64,000 bases of DNA from Kappaphycus alvarezii. Taxonomy: Eukaryota > Rhodophyta > Florideophyceae > Gigartinales > Solieriaceae. Where the stretch lies: the NCBI GenBank assembly GCA_002205965.3, contig NADL03000689.1, forward strand, positions 124,001 to 188,000. Reading direction: 5' to 3'. Position numbers and translations under genes: made by a program. This document shows, piece after piece, positions 10,711-21,224 of the stretch; positions within the stretch are counted from its first letter, which is position 1, and each line of letters opens with the position of its first letter. Under the pieces are notes generated by a model that worked only from the letters and a program-made list of their open reading frames with translations, had not been told where the DNA came from and did not search any database.

Positions 10711-11543
10711 ATTTACACCGCCGTTGGTAGGGAGGTTCGAAATGGACGCAGTATTGGGGGTAGACGGGGGTGAGAGAAGCTTCCTGAACTCGCCTCCGTC
10801 GTTTTTGCTGTGAGTGAAAGGGATGAAGCCGTAGAGATGGCATATTCATTTGCTATTTTAATTTCCCACGAGCAGGGGTTACACGATGAACACATGTTTC
10901 ATTTCGAATTGCTGTAGTGATTTCACTAACGACACACATTTGTTTAATTTTAGTCACCCCTGACCTCTATTGCTCACCACGAGTAATTTTTGAGATCCTA
11001 TTTTAGTCATATCTATTGCAGAAATCGTTTAAATAAACTCTTTATTGAGTATCTGTCGTGTACAAAAGCCCGCAACGCAACGGCGGAACACAGAAATAAT
11101 TAGCTGAGAGAGTACCGTTCCTACATTTTATGGGCAACAACACGCAAATCACCCCGATCAATGACATCCTTTTCGCACCCAACCATTGATGAGGCATACA
11201 AATCCCCCTTGGATCCTCTGTCACACGGCGCACGCTCGCAGCGAGCCCAAAGGCGAGCCGCCTTAGCCCCGATCACACTTTACTTAAGAACTCCTGAGAC
11301 TATCCCGCCTTACAACCAATGACAGACACATACCCCAAGAAACAACCAACCACACCATGCAGCCCCCCACTATACCACGCATAACCACACTCGACGAAGA
11401 TGAAACCGCTTCATGGCTCATCTCAGTGACCGCAGCCGCCGCAGCACTCCAAGCAAGAGACTTCATAACAGACGACCCCCCCACAAGATCCAGCACAAGT
11501 CCAACCATAACTAGAAAAGCGCGACCTTCTACTACGACAGGAA
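10711..11543. other. no recognised gene
   Basis: Short overlapping frames on both strands only. A plus-strand frame at 11357-11608 (83 codons, Thr/Ser/Arg-rich) has no recognisable domain and runs into the inverted-repeat partner at 11.55 kb, so it is probably part of a repeat. Confidence 0.4.
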
Positions 11544-11628
11544 GAAGTTTAATGCGTTCAGTATCTACTGGGGACTGCGCACGTCCTAAATATACGATTA
11601 AGATCTAACCGGATGTACCTCGTCATCC
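11544..11628 (+). repeat. dispersed repeat, partner (inverted) at 20.33 kb
   Basis: About 85 bp from AAGTTTAATGCGTTCAGTAT to CGTCATCC aligns with the reverse complement of 20325-20407 with only scattered substitutions. It includes the shared core GGACTGCGCACGTCCTAA. Not assigned to a known element. Confidence 0.75.
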
Positions 11629-12093
11629 ACGCGCATCGCGGCTCGCGACAGGATAGCTTCAGATATGGATGACCAGAGGGTGAAATCAGTCACTGGTAGA
11701 TACGGCGGCGGATAACGCCAACTGTCGAGTGAAACTTGGACGCGATCCGTGGAACTAACTCCTCGATGAATGCAATAGTTCCAGGGGAAGGACAGTCATA
11801 TACAGCATACATAAGGAAATCAGAGCACTAATCAAACCTAAAACAGGTCTAACCACCCCTTCAGCAGTGATACAAGCCATCAAGGACCATCTCGACGCTA
11901 CACACCCTTACGATCATTGGCGGACAACTGAGTACTCACACCAGCCATGGTATTCACGAAATATTGTGAGCCCATTGGCACTCATACTGTACTGCCACCG
12001 GCAGATATGGTTTTAGTGATCTTATTAAGATCCAATTTTTATTCGTGCTAGGACATTTCTGCCAGTAGACACCGTACTGTACAGAAAGGGCAA
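11629..12093. other. no recognised gene
   Basis: Spacer between the dispersed repeat and the candidate LTR. One TACTGTACAG motif at about 12074-12083. Confidence 0.4.
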
Positions 12094-12563
12094 TGTTAGA
12101 TTGTCGCCCACCATTATTTCTGCTACTGTATGCTCATGCGAGAGGGGTCGAGGGCTTGCAGTCCGGTCCATTCGGCCCCCAAATTGGACTTGATATTTTC
12201 GCAGGTGAAAGACACCTATTGGGCCAAGTGTCGACTTTAGTTATCTCTAACTTGGATCTCCATTACTTGGCTGACCTTAACTTTACTCACCCCGCCGTCG
12301 TAGATAACCCTAACCTACCTAGCTAGTATTTATGCTCACCTGGCCACTAGGGCCCCAGATTAAACAGCCACCCCAGTGTTTAATCTGAACTTGACTCCCA
12401 ACTTAAGCCTTTACAGAAACCTTGCCAACGGCAAATTTGGCTATAGCCACGTTTATCCGCCTAGGTCCCGCTTTTTATCCCCTCCCCTCTATACAATATT
12501 ATAGTACCCCTTTTATTGTTTTTTCGTGATATTTACTCACACTTGGCGCCCCGGACTCAGGCG
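12094..12563 (+). repeat. candidate 5' LTR with primer-binding site
   Basis: TGTTAGA at 12094 and TCACA ending at 12541 give a TG...CA-bounded 448-bp segment. It is followed after two bases by TGGCGCCCCGGACTCAGGCG (12544-12563). TGGCGCC is a common retroelement primer-binding start (complement of a tRNA 3' end). It lies 0.8 kb upstream of Ty1/copia pol remains in the right orientation. Against it: I found no matching 3' copy downstream of the pol remnant, so the LTR call is tentative. Confidence 0.3.
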
Positions 12564-13383
12564 TCTATCTACAAATAGGAAATCCAAGGTCGTCGTTGGT
12601 GACAACATCCTTATCTTCAAAGGGGATATTCAGCACTGCTGACCCACTACTATATCATCTTTGTTCAGTATTACACCCCTTGTGTCTATAGTTCTTTGTA
12701 ATAGATCCTTATCAAGATTCTAGCATTCCGCGGACCATGGTCCGGCCTTACAAACCAGGAGGACAAGTATACCGTCCAGCCGTCCAAGGAATGACCTCCG
12801 CTCTTCCAGCCCCACTTCTCCTCGCCGTCAGCGAGCTGTGCTACTGCATCGCAGGGTTCTTAAAGAGAAAGAGGGACAGCGAACATACTGTGGGTCTTGT
12901 TGTGTGTGTTTTGATTTTCTCATTGTCTGGAGGGGTTCCGCTCCTAGAAGAGAAGAACTGCGCACCGGGCATTGCACTACAAATATCACAGGCAATATGA
13001 GGCACTCAAGGCACGCATGCTGACCATGCAATACCCTGACTTAGCCAACCTCATCACCACGGTTATGTTCACCATTACAGGCCTCGTAGAGACCCCGTAA
13101 TCGGAAAGGATAGGCACACAAATGTCACTCAACAAACCGGAAAATCCCCGCGACTTGTTCCGAAAATAAAATGAAATCCTCAGATTCAAGAAAAGACGAA
13201 ACACATGGAAATCATCAGAAAACTACATGAAGTCCCACCAAAAACAAAAAAAGCAGACAATGCAAAGGAGTTCGTAACAAAATAAACCGAAAAGCTTTAC
13301 AAAACGACGGAAGAACACCTAAACCCGCACACCATACCAAACCCAAGAACACTCCAGAGCGGAGCGCATCAACAGGACACGTA
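12564..13383. other. presumed gag/leader region of the copia remnant, unreadable
   Basis: Between the candidate primer-binding site and the first recognisable integrase sequence no gag or zinc-knuckle motif can be read. A frame at 12737-13000 starts MVRPYKPGGQVYRP but has no recognisable domain. Confidence 0.3.
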
Positions 13384-15283
13384 TGAATGCCATCAGAGCA
13401 GCACGAAACACTGCACAACTCCCAGAAAAATTATGGGAGGACGAACTCGCTGACGCGGCATACTAATACAACTACATGGTCCATTCGGCAACGAAACAAC
13501 AACGCGCCACCCGATGGCACAGATTTAAACCTACTCCCTTTCACCTCTCCGTATTTGGGGAACTTCGCCATGTCCAAGTACACAAGCCCAAAGACAAACT
13601 CCAGAGCAGGGCAGCCCTCCCCAGATACATGACCGCCATCGACGACAACATCAATCGATTGTAGATACCAACGACCGACAAATACCTACAAGTCCGAGCC
13701 ACGGACTTCCGTCCCTATGACTCTCACAAAGACCGATCTTGCACCACCCCCATCGCACTGCAGACAACACGCATGCGAATACTAGACCCACCACAATCAC
13801 CCAGCCAAGCCAGAACTTAAAATGATGCCGCATTGTGGGCAACCGCCCACGATACTGAGCTTGCAACTCTAGATGCCGCCCAGACATTCCGATGGATACA
13901 CAACAGCAAAATACCCAAGCAAATATCGATATAAGCACTCTCCGGACCTCACTCTCACCCGCAAGGCTAGATTTTCAGTTCGCGGGGACCGGATACAGCG
14001 ATAGCTGCACTAGGAATCGAACACCACCTCATCAAAAATGGCGGGAAAAGCCACGGTAAGGATGCTCCTGGCACTAGCAGCATATAACAAATGGAAATTA
14101 GGCCCTTTTGACACCAAAGCAGTCTTCCTGCACGAACCCTACTGGGAACCCTCCCCATTCTACATGAAGTAACAACCCCGATACGACGGCACTGTCAAAA
14201 ACTCCGAACAAACAGGCATCCTACTGAAAAATATCTACGGAACCCCTCCAGCAGCAAACACATAATTCGAGGGCCTGCTCCAGCATCTCACCAGCAATGT
14301 CGCCAAGAAAAGCCACGCAGATATCTGCATATTCATAAAAGTCTCCGACGGACAGCCCATCTTCATAGCAGTAAGCATGGATGACTTTCTCCCAGTCTCC
14401 GCCAAGCAAACCCTGATCGACGAACTATTAACGACACTCCGGAAAAAGTACCAAATCCAAAACCTAGACCACCCGACCACATACCTGAGATGGCACATCA
14501 ACTCCGGCAAAAATAGCAGCGTACACATCTCCCAACTCTATGTTGTCCAAGCGCTCCTACATAAGTCCCGACTCGAGAATGCACATCCCCGCTCCACCTT
14601 GTCCCCGAAAATACTAACTGGAGCGAATCCTCCCAGGCCCCAAACTACCCACCGTAGATACCAAGCACTACCAAGCAGTGCTAGGCGATCTGCAATACCT
14701 AATAGACAGTACTCGACCGGAGATACTATTCGCCGTCAACAATCTATCGGAGAAAATGCATCAAACAACCCGCAGCCACCAACAACCACTGAAATGGCTC
14801 CTGCAGTACCTCAAAGCCACGGAAGATCACGGCATACTCTACAAGAGGACCAAAGGAAACCCCTGGGCATACCCACTAATCATTTACTGCGACGCAGATT
14901 TCGCCAACGAAACCGACACAAGGTCCCGCAAAGAAGTCATTCATACCATATTCGGGAGCCCAATAGCATAGCCCAGCACCTAACAATGAGCTATATCCAA
15001 ATCAACCTGCGAGGCCGAATACCCAGCAAGATCACATCCCACAAAAAAAACTACTTGGCTGCGCAAACTCCTACATGACTGCGGAAGCACCACCACGAAT
15101 GCATCCATCCTTCTCATCCACAACACGGCAACAATCCAGATAGCTCGAGATTCAGGCAGCATAAAATGGCGTAAATTTATCGATATAGCTCACCAAAACC
15201 TACTCGACAATGTCCAAAAAGGAAAGGTGGACGTTCATTACGTCCCAACACATGCCAACGCCGCAGACACGCTTACATCTTGA
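13384..15283 (+). pseudogene. Ty1/copia pol remnant (integrase C-part, RT, RNase H)
   Basis: In order on the plus strand: integrase C-terminal part (NTAQLPEKLWEDELADAAY, then FHLSVFGELRHVQVHKP); reverse transcriptase start (KLGPFDTKAVFLHEPYWEP, the copia 'DVKTAFLNG' region); VSMDDFLPVSAKQ in place of the usual YVDD; HPTTYLRWHI; then YQAVLGDLQYLIDSTRPEIL, HQQPLKWLLQYLKAT and IIYCDADFANETDTRSRKE of the RT/RNase H junction; and finally KFIDIAHQNL and VHYVPTHANAADTLTS, the classic copia RNase H end. The catalytic DD is replaced by a single-D VSMDD context and the frame has many stops and frameshifts, so the copy is long dead. Confidence 0.88.
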
Positions 15284-17751
15284 GGATCGTAGAAATACCC
15301 ACGGAGTCGGTTAGTGATAACCGCAGTCCTTTTATTTACCTTTCACTGTAAGGGGGAAGTATGGATTATTTTATCCTTTCCAACGGAAGAACAGCATCTG
15401 TTAATTCATTAACGAAGCTTTTAGCAGAATGGTAAGTAAAGCCGCAAACGTTTTTGTTTTCCGCCTCACATTTAATCTGATTTCTGTGGTGCTGAGCACT
15501 TGAGCGTGCACAGCCACCAAGGCCAGTATGGCCTCTATCTGCGTTAGATCCTCAGGTCGTATCTACGCCTGTGTCGTCTCGAGACTCAAGGACAGTATGT
15601 CGGACAGACTGTCCCTCAGAGCTCAGGGCTGTACAGACTAGATTTAGACCGCCGGCCTCTGGCCTCCCGTCTCTCCCTCGAGTTCGAGCCATCGAGCTCA
15701 CCCGATCAGGTCAGACCCACTTGACCTTAGGCCGACTCACCGAGCCGCAGTAAACCCCATTTACTCCAGGCTGTTACAGTCTGTTTCAGCCCGAAATCCC
15801 TCGCGCTTCCCCCGCGCAAGCACAATTTCCCAAGAACTGTCGTTTAAAAACATATGGACCCCTGGTTAATTTTTTAGTAGAAACCTTTCGGCTCGTGATC
15901 TGCTTCACCCTCCAACTTCAGTTCCGTTATTTTATGAAGCGTTTTTTTATTTTTGCCCCTAATTCGTGCAAATTCAAAGCCGCATCATCGCGTCGCATTT
16001 TTATGTTTCGACCAAGGCCGTGACAGATTACATCTTTGAAGCATCAACCCTACTATCAACATGATCCACCTCAACCCGTTATTCACCATCAGCAAATCAC
16101 CCAGAGCTCCGCGTCAAATCAATATTCTAGCTCTGATGGCCAATTGGTCAACAGACTACGAGAAATATCTCAGTAAGATGAAATGGGAACGCGTTTTGGT
16201 GTAAGTTAGTCATAAATTTGTGGAGGAGTTGGAGGAAGCTAGAATAGGAGTTTGAAGCGGATTTGGAGACATCCGAATATAAGGAGGCCTGGTTATGTAC
16301 GTGAAACCGGTGTACAAATGCAGAGGGTGCTGTAGAGGACGGAGGGGAGAATGAGTGTGCTCGTAGTCTCAGAATCCTCATTTGGGAATGGAGCGTGGTT
16401 TGAGGGTCTTGAGGAGAGATTAGAGGACCTTGATTTGTCTGAGGGGAATGTAGTTTTGTGAGACTGGCTGTACATACATACATGCACGGAGCGCACGACT
16501 TTTGCAGTTAAGCCCAGAAAGTTCCAATTGCTAAATGTTGCCCCGACCAAGGAAGAAGGGATAGGATAAAATGGACAGTGCTAAATGTTGTTTGTAGGAC
16601 CAGAGAGCTGGCTGGATAGCACTGAAACAGGATTTTACTATTAGAGAGTCACGTTCTGATAAAAACTCGTTATACTTCGACAGTTGCGGTCCACAAAGAT
16701 TTATCAAGCTAATTGTTACACCATAATACGCTAAAATAGCCAAAACAAAAGCATAAGGTCCACTTTACGCAAAAAGGCATAGACAAGGTTATACAAAGCG
16801 ACCGGCAGCACACGCCGTGCAGGATAGAGATAGTTACCGGAAAATTGGCAGTGTTTTGGATAGGGTTCCAATTAGTTCCCTGACCAACAATATAAATAGA
16901 CACCCCGTATGCCGCCTGTATATCAATCAGTCGTACAATAGTTGACCGTGCAGTACTTGTGCATAGTTCAATAGCTGACTGTATAGCGGTAGGTGGTACT
17001 GTAGTTAGCCTTTCATTCAGTAATGCAAATAAGTACGATAACATAAGATCGCGTGAAACAGTGTGATAGCTGTATGAATCGTAGCGCAAAGGAAAGTGCT
17101 GCGGAAAGCTGAGCGGACAACCGGAAACCCTATTCCTAATCCGTGTTGGCGATATTCGTTTGCCTCTCCTGTTTTTATTGTTCGATCCCTTTCCTGCGAG
17201 CGCTGGTCACTCACTTATGATCATGTACTACCCGGCGGCCAGTATTCCGGATTCGTGACGAGCACGACGATGGTCAGACTAAGGACAAGTGTCGTTTCAG
17301 TACTGTCCACCGCATTGATCGAGTTAATGTCCTTGCTGTACAATTCTTATTCTCAGAACAGACCACCGGAACTGTGGTTCAGTGGTCTGTTCTGGGTATA
17401 TGCCATTTGTAGGGGTGTGGTTGGTGAACAATATTCTTCCAAAATATATGCGAAAAGTGGACCAGGCTGGCTCACTCGAAAACATTGACAATTAAGGGGG
17501 TCCTCGTTTATCATATCACAGAGGCTATTTATCACTCTTGACTGCTCAAGGGAATTCGTAGGGGTTATATCGGAGGTATGAATATTTTGCAGGAATGTTT
17601 TCGTTCTGACCACGAAGGTGGAGATTTTGATGAGTACATATGTATATTTATCCTAGGAGCATCTATTGTTAGTATTTCGCGTCCAAAACATTACCCGGAG
17701 TGTATGGTATTTTCGAAATAACAGAGCCCGTTTGCTTTGAGTTGACCGATT
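15284..17751. other. intergenic/decayed repeat, no firm gene
   Basis: Directly after the copia RNase H is a purine-rich stretch, TAAGGGGGAAG (about 15349-15359), in the polypurine-tract position; what follows may be the 3' LTR, but no second copy was found. At 16003 an ATG frame (MFRPRP, stop, then QITSLKHQPYYQHDPPQPV and a Gln-rich run) stays open to about 16172 and looks like a decayed gag start. Minus-strand frames at 16709-17089 (126 codons) and 17353-17613 (86 codons) are protein-like but unrecognised. Confidence 0.35.
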
Positions 17752-18508
17752 TGATGAAACTTTGTGAAACCGATGGCTGGTTCAGGCCGCTACTCGGCTG
17801 AACCTCGGTATTCATTTTACTCTAAGTAGACTAGCAGAGGTAGAACTAAATTGACTAATATAGTAGGTCGAGGTCTGTAGGAGACCGAAGGCCCGTGAAA
17901 CAGTTTATTTTCTAACGTCTCACTACCCAACCAAGTATGGCAACAACGGATACTACGATAGGGAGCAGACTTCGCCCCAACAGGATGGAGCTAATAGTGG
18001 AAGCGCTATTTATAAGGGGAGCCTAAAGGGGAATTGAATCATTAAACTACTTGATTTTAGATAGTGTGGGTGGATATGTCACCCTCACACAGTAATGGAT
18101 AGCTTAAACCTACTATTTTGTATCTGACTTGAACCGAATCGACTAGGTCACCCAGGGTATGACTAACAATGTAGTATTTATGTTTGAGACTTTGTGATTT
18201 GAAGAAAGTAGTATTCAAGCTGAGTAGACTGTTTTCTCTAGGAGAGGTCAAGAAAAGTAGCAGATAACTTGAAGAGTATATCTAAGTAGTCTGCAAGTTG
18301 AAAGTCAACTGTCGACTAAAAAGCGTTTATTTTACGATAGTTAATGAGCATAAATGACATGCTCTGGTCGTTTTAAACTAATTTATATTACTTTGAGCCC
18401 CTGCTCTTATCCACTTCGTGTCCCCACAGTTATACCACGTTCGCACTATCGCCGCTTGCAACACCTCCGTCTTCCGTGAATCTCATCTTCGCCGATTTAT
18501 TCCTATCA
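17752..18508 (+). repeat. diverged solo LTR of the Ty3/gypsy family at 30.5-38 kb
   Basis: The plus strand aligns with the sense (minus-strand) sequence of the gypsy LTRs. The terminal 75 bp read TATACCACGTT...GCAACACCTCC...CGCCGATTTA(T)TCCTATCA, against the gypsy LTR end ...GCAACACCTCC...CGCCGATTTACCCCTATCA. A central block (plus strand about 18160-18320) matches the GTTGACTCTCAACTT / AAAGTCTCAAACA section. A start at TGATG (17752) gives 757 bp, near the 720-bp intact LTRs; the right edge at 18508 (ATCA) is better supported than the left. No primer-binding site, polypurine tract or coding sequence adjoins it, so it is a solo LTR in the opposite orientation to the intact element. Confidence 0.65.
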
Positions 18509-19514
18509 GTGACCTCATTCAGTGTCAGAATTTGATTGGTATTTCCATATATAAATTGGATACCAACCCACACATCTACCACAGTAAATTAACCCCCCAT
18601 TTACACATATATAAATTGACATACTGTATGTCTGGTAAACATAGCATTTCTGGTCTGAATGGCAGCCCTTCAAATACTGTACTGTACAGTAATTCTAAAC
18701 GCACGGAACGTACTGTACTGTACATTAGAATGTCGCTGCACGTGGACGACCTGGACCATCCTGTTAGCTCTTGGCTAGCAATATAGTGATACTTAATGCA
18801 ATAAAAGTTGAATTTACAGTACAATGTCGTAGTCTGCGATATACTGTACCTGTCGTAACCTATGTCATTCACGCCGTCGGCGTCCATTAAACATTTACGC
18901 CATCGCGGCCCTTATCGGAAGCTTTAAAGGGAAGGTATTCTCTCGGCTTTATCAAAAGCTCAGCTATGCCATTTGGTCCACGTGTGCAGCTTCAGCGATT
19001 GGCCGTAGCCAGCAACATGCAGAAGTTTGCCTCCCGCTCCAAATCTAGTCACTTCGGTTCAGGTGGTGGAGTTTTCTTCCGGTCCCTTTCTCGCTTGAGT
19101 GGGCAATTGGTTCAGCCATTGCCCGGAGTCGTCCGTCTAGCAGAACCCGAGGTCCTGTGTAGTGCGGACTTGTCTTCAAACAATAAAGCGTCATTATTCC
19201 CTCTTCTTCTCGAATACGCTAGTAGTGGCCCTGAGAAGTATTGAAGAAAATTAATGAGGAAACCCCCTTTACAGCCTTATATCAGGCGCCAAAATTCAGA
19301 TGTGCAGAGACCGTTATCCAACCTAACAATATTTTAACACTGTAGCCTGCCCACTAGCACGGGCTGCAAAGACCGCGTGTCCTTCAAAGCAAGTAGGTGT
19401 ATTCGTACCGAAGCCACGCAGATCGCAGATAGAGTGGGGGGGGAATTGGGGTGCCTTACTGATTAGGGATGCAGCACGGCTATTCTCCGAAGACCAGGGG
19501 CGACAGGTATGTAC
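18509..19514. other. TACAG clusters and an unassigned 92-codon frame
   Basis: CTGTA/TACAG clusters at 18675-18690 and 18711-18724 (each ACTGTACTGTAC-like). A plus-strand ATG frame at 18966-19244 (MPFGPRVQLQRLAVASNMQK onwards, Ser/Leu-rich) has no recognised domain; it could be a chance frame. Confidence 0.35.
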
Positions 19515-20080
19515 ATTGGAGCTTTTGAAAATGAGGCTGAGTCATGAGGTACGACCTCACAGGGCTGGTGTGAGGCCAGCCGCAAGGCATGCTCTGTTGG
19601 TCGAAACCGTCGCCGGAGCGTGTCGTTGCATAAGGTCAGATTGCACCCGCGCGAAGGTCTCCATGGCTCGTGCGGCGACGGGTCTAGCCACGTCTGTCAG
19701 CACCGCGAGTGCGTCCGGGTGCCACCCGCCAAGAGTGGATATCGGCACTGGGTTCAGTCGGGACCTGACATGCGTGGTGATGAAGTCTTGATACCTCCTG
19801 GACGTTCACGCTTTTCTGCGGCGTGCAGATATGTCAAGGGGTTGAATCAGCAGGCCCGTGTGCTAGAGGGAGCAAGTGGGTTGACGAATGTAACGTCGAA
19901 AAAATCTGTCCCTCCGGAGCTCCCTACATTCTTGATGCTTGGCCTTGTGCGATGTTGGCCATTTGGACGGGGCTCCATGATCGGGTGTCGCGCTGCCTTT
20001 GCCAAGTCCAACGTGAGAGACGTACCCTGGCGGTCGTGACGCTCGATCGCAGATAGTGGGGGGGTGGTTTTGGATCGCAC
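19515..20080 (-). mobile_element. fragment of retrotransposon-type polyprotein C-terminus (lineage A, copy 2)
   Basis: Minus-strand reading: TDFFDVTFVNPLAPSSTRA, then after a stop or frameshift NPLTYLHAAEKRERPGG, then ISTLGGWHPDALAVLTDVAR, VAARAMETFARVQSDLMQRH and a tail ending LAAGLTPAL. The DVTxVNP(L) block, then an alanine/lysine-rich helix and (E/S)TLGGWHP, is the conserved end of retrotransposon polyproteins with a restriction-like endonuclease-type C-terminus. It is the best preserved of the lineage A copies and aligns with 7862-8275 in inverted orientation. The reverse transcriptase part is absent, so the fragment is 5'-truncated. Confidence 0.6.
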
Positions 20081-20324
20081 GTGGTGCAGCCGGCATCGTC
20101 CGCAGTGCTAAAATTCAAAACTTGGACAGTGTGCGTATGAAGTTTAGCAGCTGATCCCAAGCACTCCGTGTCCCATCCTATGCGACAATTCCGCCAGCAT
20201 AGAAGCTTGTCTCGCACGCAGCGCGCAAACAAATGTTTGTTGGAACATTTCGAAAGTAGCCACGGCAGAGATTTAATTCAACCAGCAAAAACACCTCTAT
20301 CTGTTGATAGAAACTGCAGCACTG

Positions 20325-20407
20325 GACGACGAAGTACATCCGGTTAAATCTTAACCGTATAGTTAGGACGTGCGCAGTCCACAGTAGATACTGAACGCAT
20401 TAAACTT
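20325..20407 (-). repeat. dispersed repeat, inverted partner of 11.55 kb
   Basis: The reverse complement aligns with 11544-11628 over its whole length with scattered substitutions. It lies about 250 bp upstream, in element sense, of the lineage A retrotransposon tail and 900 bp upstream of the kinase gene. Confidence 0.75.
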
Positions 20408-20537
20408 GTTCATGTGGTAATGTTTCCACATCCAGCTCGTGTCAATCAATGACTTTCTGCTGCACAGCAGTTTGCAGCACTTCTTGTTTTTTGTCTTTCA
20501 TTGAGAAAAGGTGATATTTACCCATTTCTCATGTGAT

Positions 20538-20790
20538 GTACTGTACTGTACTGTACTGTACTATATTGCAACTGATGCTGTAAACGTGAGTGAAAGGACC
20601 TTGAAATGGTAACATTACGTTATATTCAGTACAGTACGCTATGTGCAGCACAGTACACTGTACCGTACAGTAAAGCCATTAAAGATATATTCATTTAGTC
20701 AAGTTTTTCAAGCTTTGCCCCGCAATACATTACAGTAAATACGATATTATTCTCAGTACTGCACAGCACTGTACAGTACGTACTGTACCA
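20538..20790. repeat. TACAG/CTGTA cluster upstream of the kinase gene
   Basis: Three groups: 20538-20562 (five CTGTA units in tandem), 20629-20672 (CAGTACAGTACG, then CAGTACACTGTACCGTACAG) and 20755-20790 (CAGTACTGCACAGCACTGTA and CAGTACGTACTGTA). They sit 430-690 bp upstream of the MPS1-like start codon. Whether they are promoter elements or microsatellite remnants cannot be told from sequence. Confidence 0.75.
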
Positions 20791-21224
20791 TTTGCGCGTT
20801 GACATTCATTTGGCGGGAGTGTACAACTCAAATTGAACAAGGAAAGCTCTTTGCTTCGGGCTGTGAGCTGGCGGAAACTTCGCCACTATTGTGTACCAAT
20901 GATTGGCCCATTTCAAATTTCGAACCAAAATTTCAAAAGAACTACTTTGCCACTCTGACCGAACAGTACATTATCTTTGAGGCTATCTTATGCTCTTGAG
21001 TCTTGACGGAATTTGTCGAGACGATGGCTTCATTGTCAAACTGCAATATCCTTGTCTACTGCAACGTTCCTCGTATCCCCTCAACGAAACCTCGCACTGC
21101 TTCGTACCTGGTATATTCCATCCTTTCCATTCATACGGTTTCTCTTCTCCAACGCTTACATTTATTGTAATCAAACCGCGTTTGGCCACCTCCCAACCAA
21201 ACCGCTCACCGCGTACAATTGATT

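Noticed and set aside
15349-16040. 3' LTR of the copia remnant
   Set aside because: A polypurine-like tract is present, but no matching 5' copy could be found by eye, so LTR boundaries are not supported.
7761-20562. TACAG arrays as the 3' tails of the truncated retrotransposon copies
   Set aside because: Arrays are near some tails but not consistently at their 3' ends (none adjoins the 19.5, 41 or 60 kb copies).
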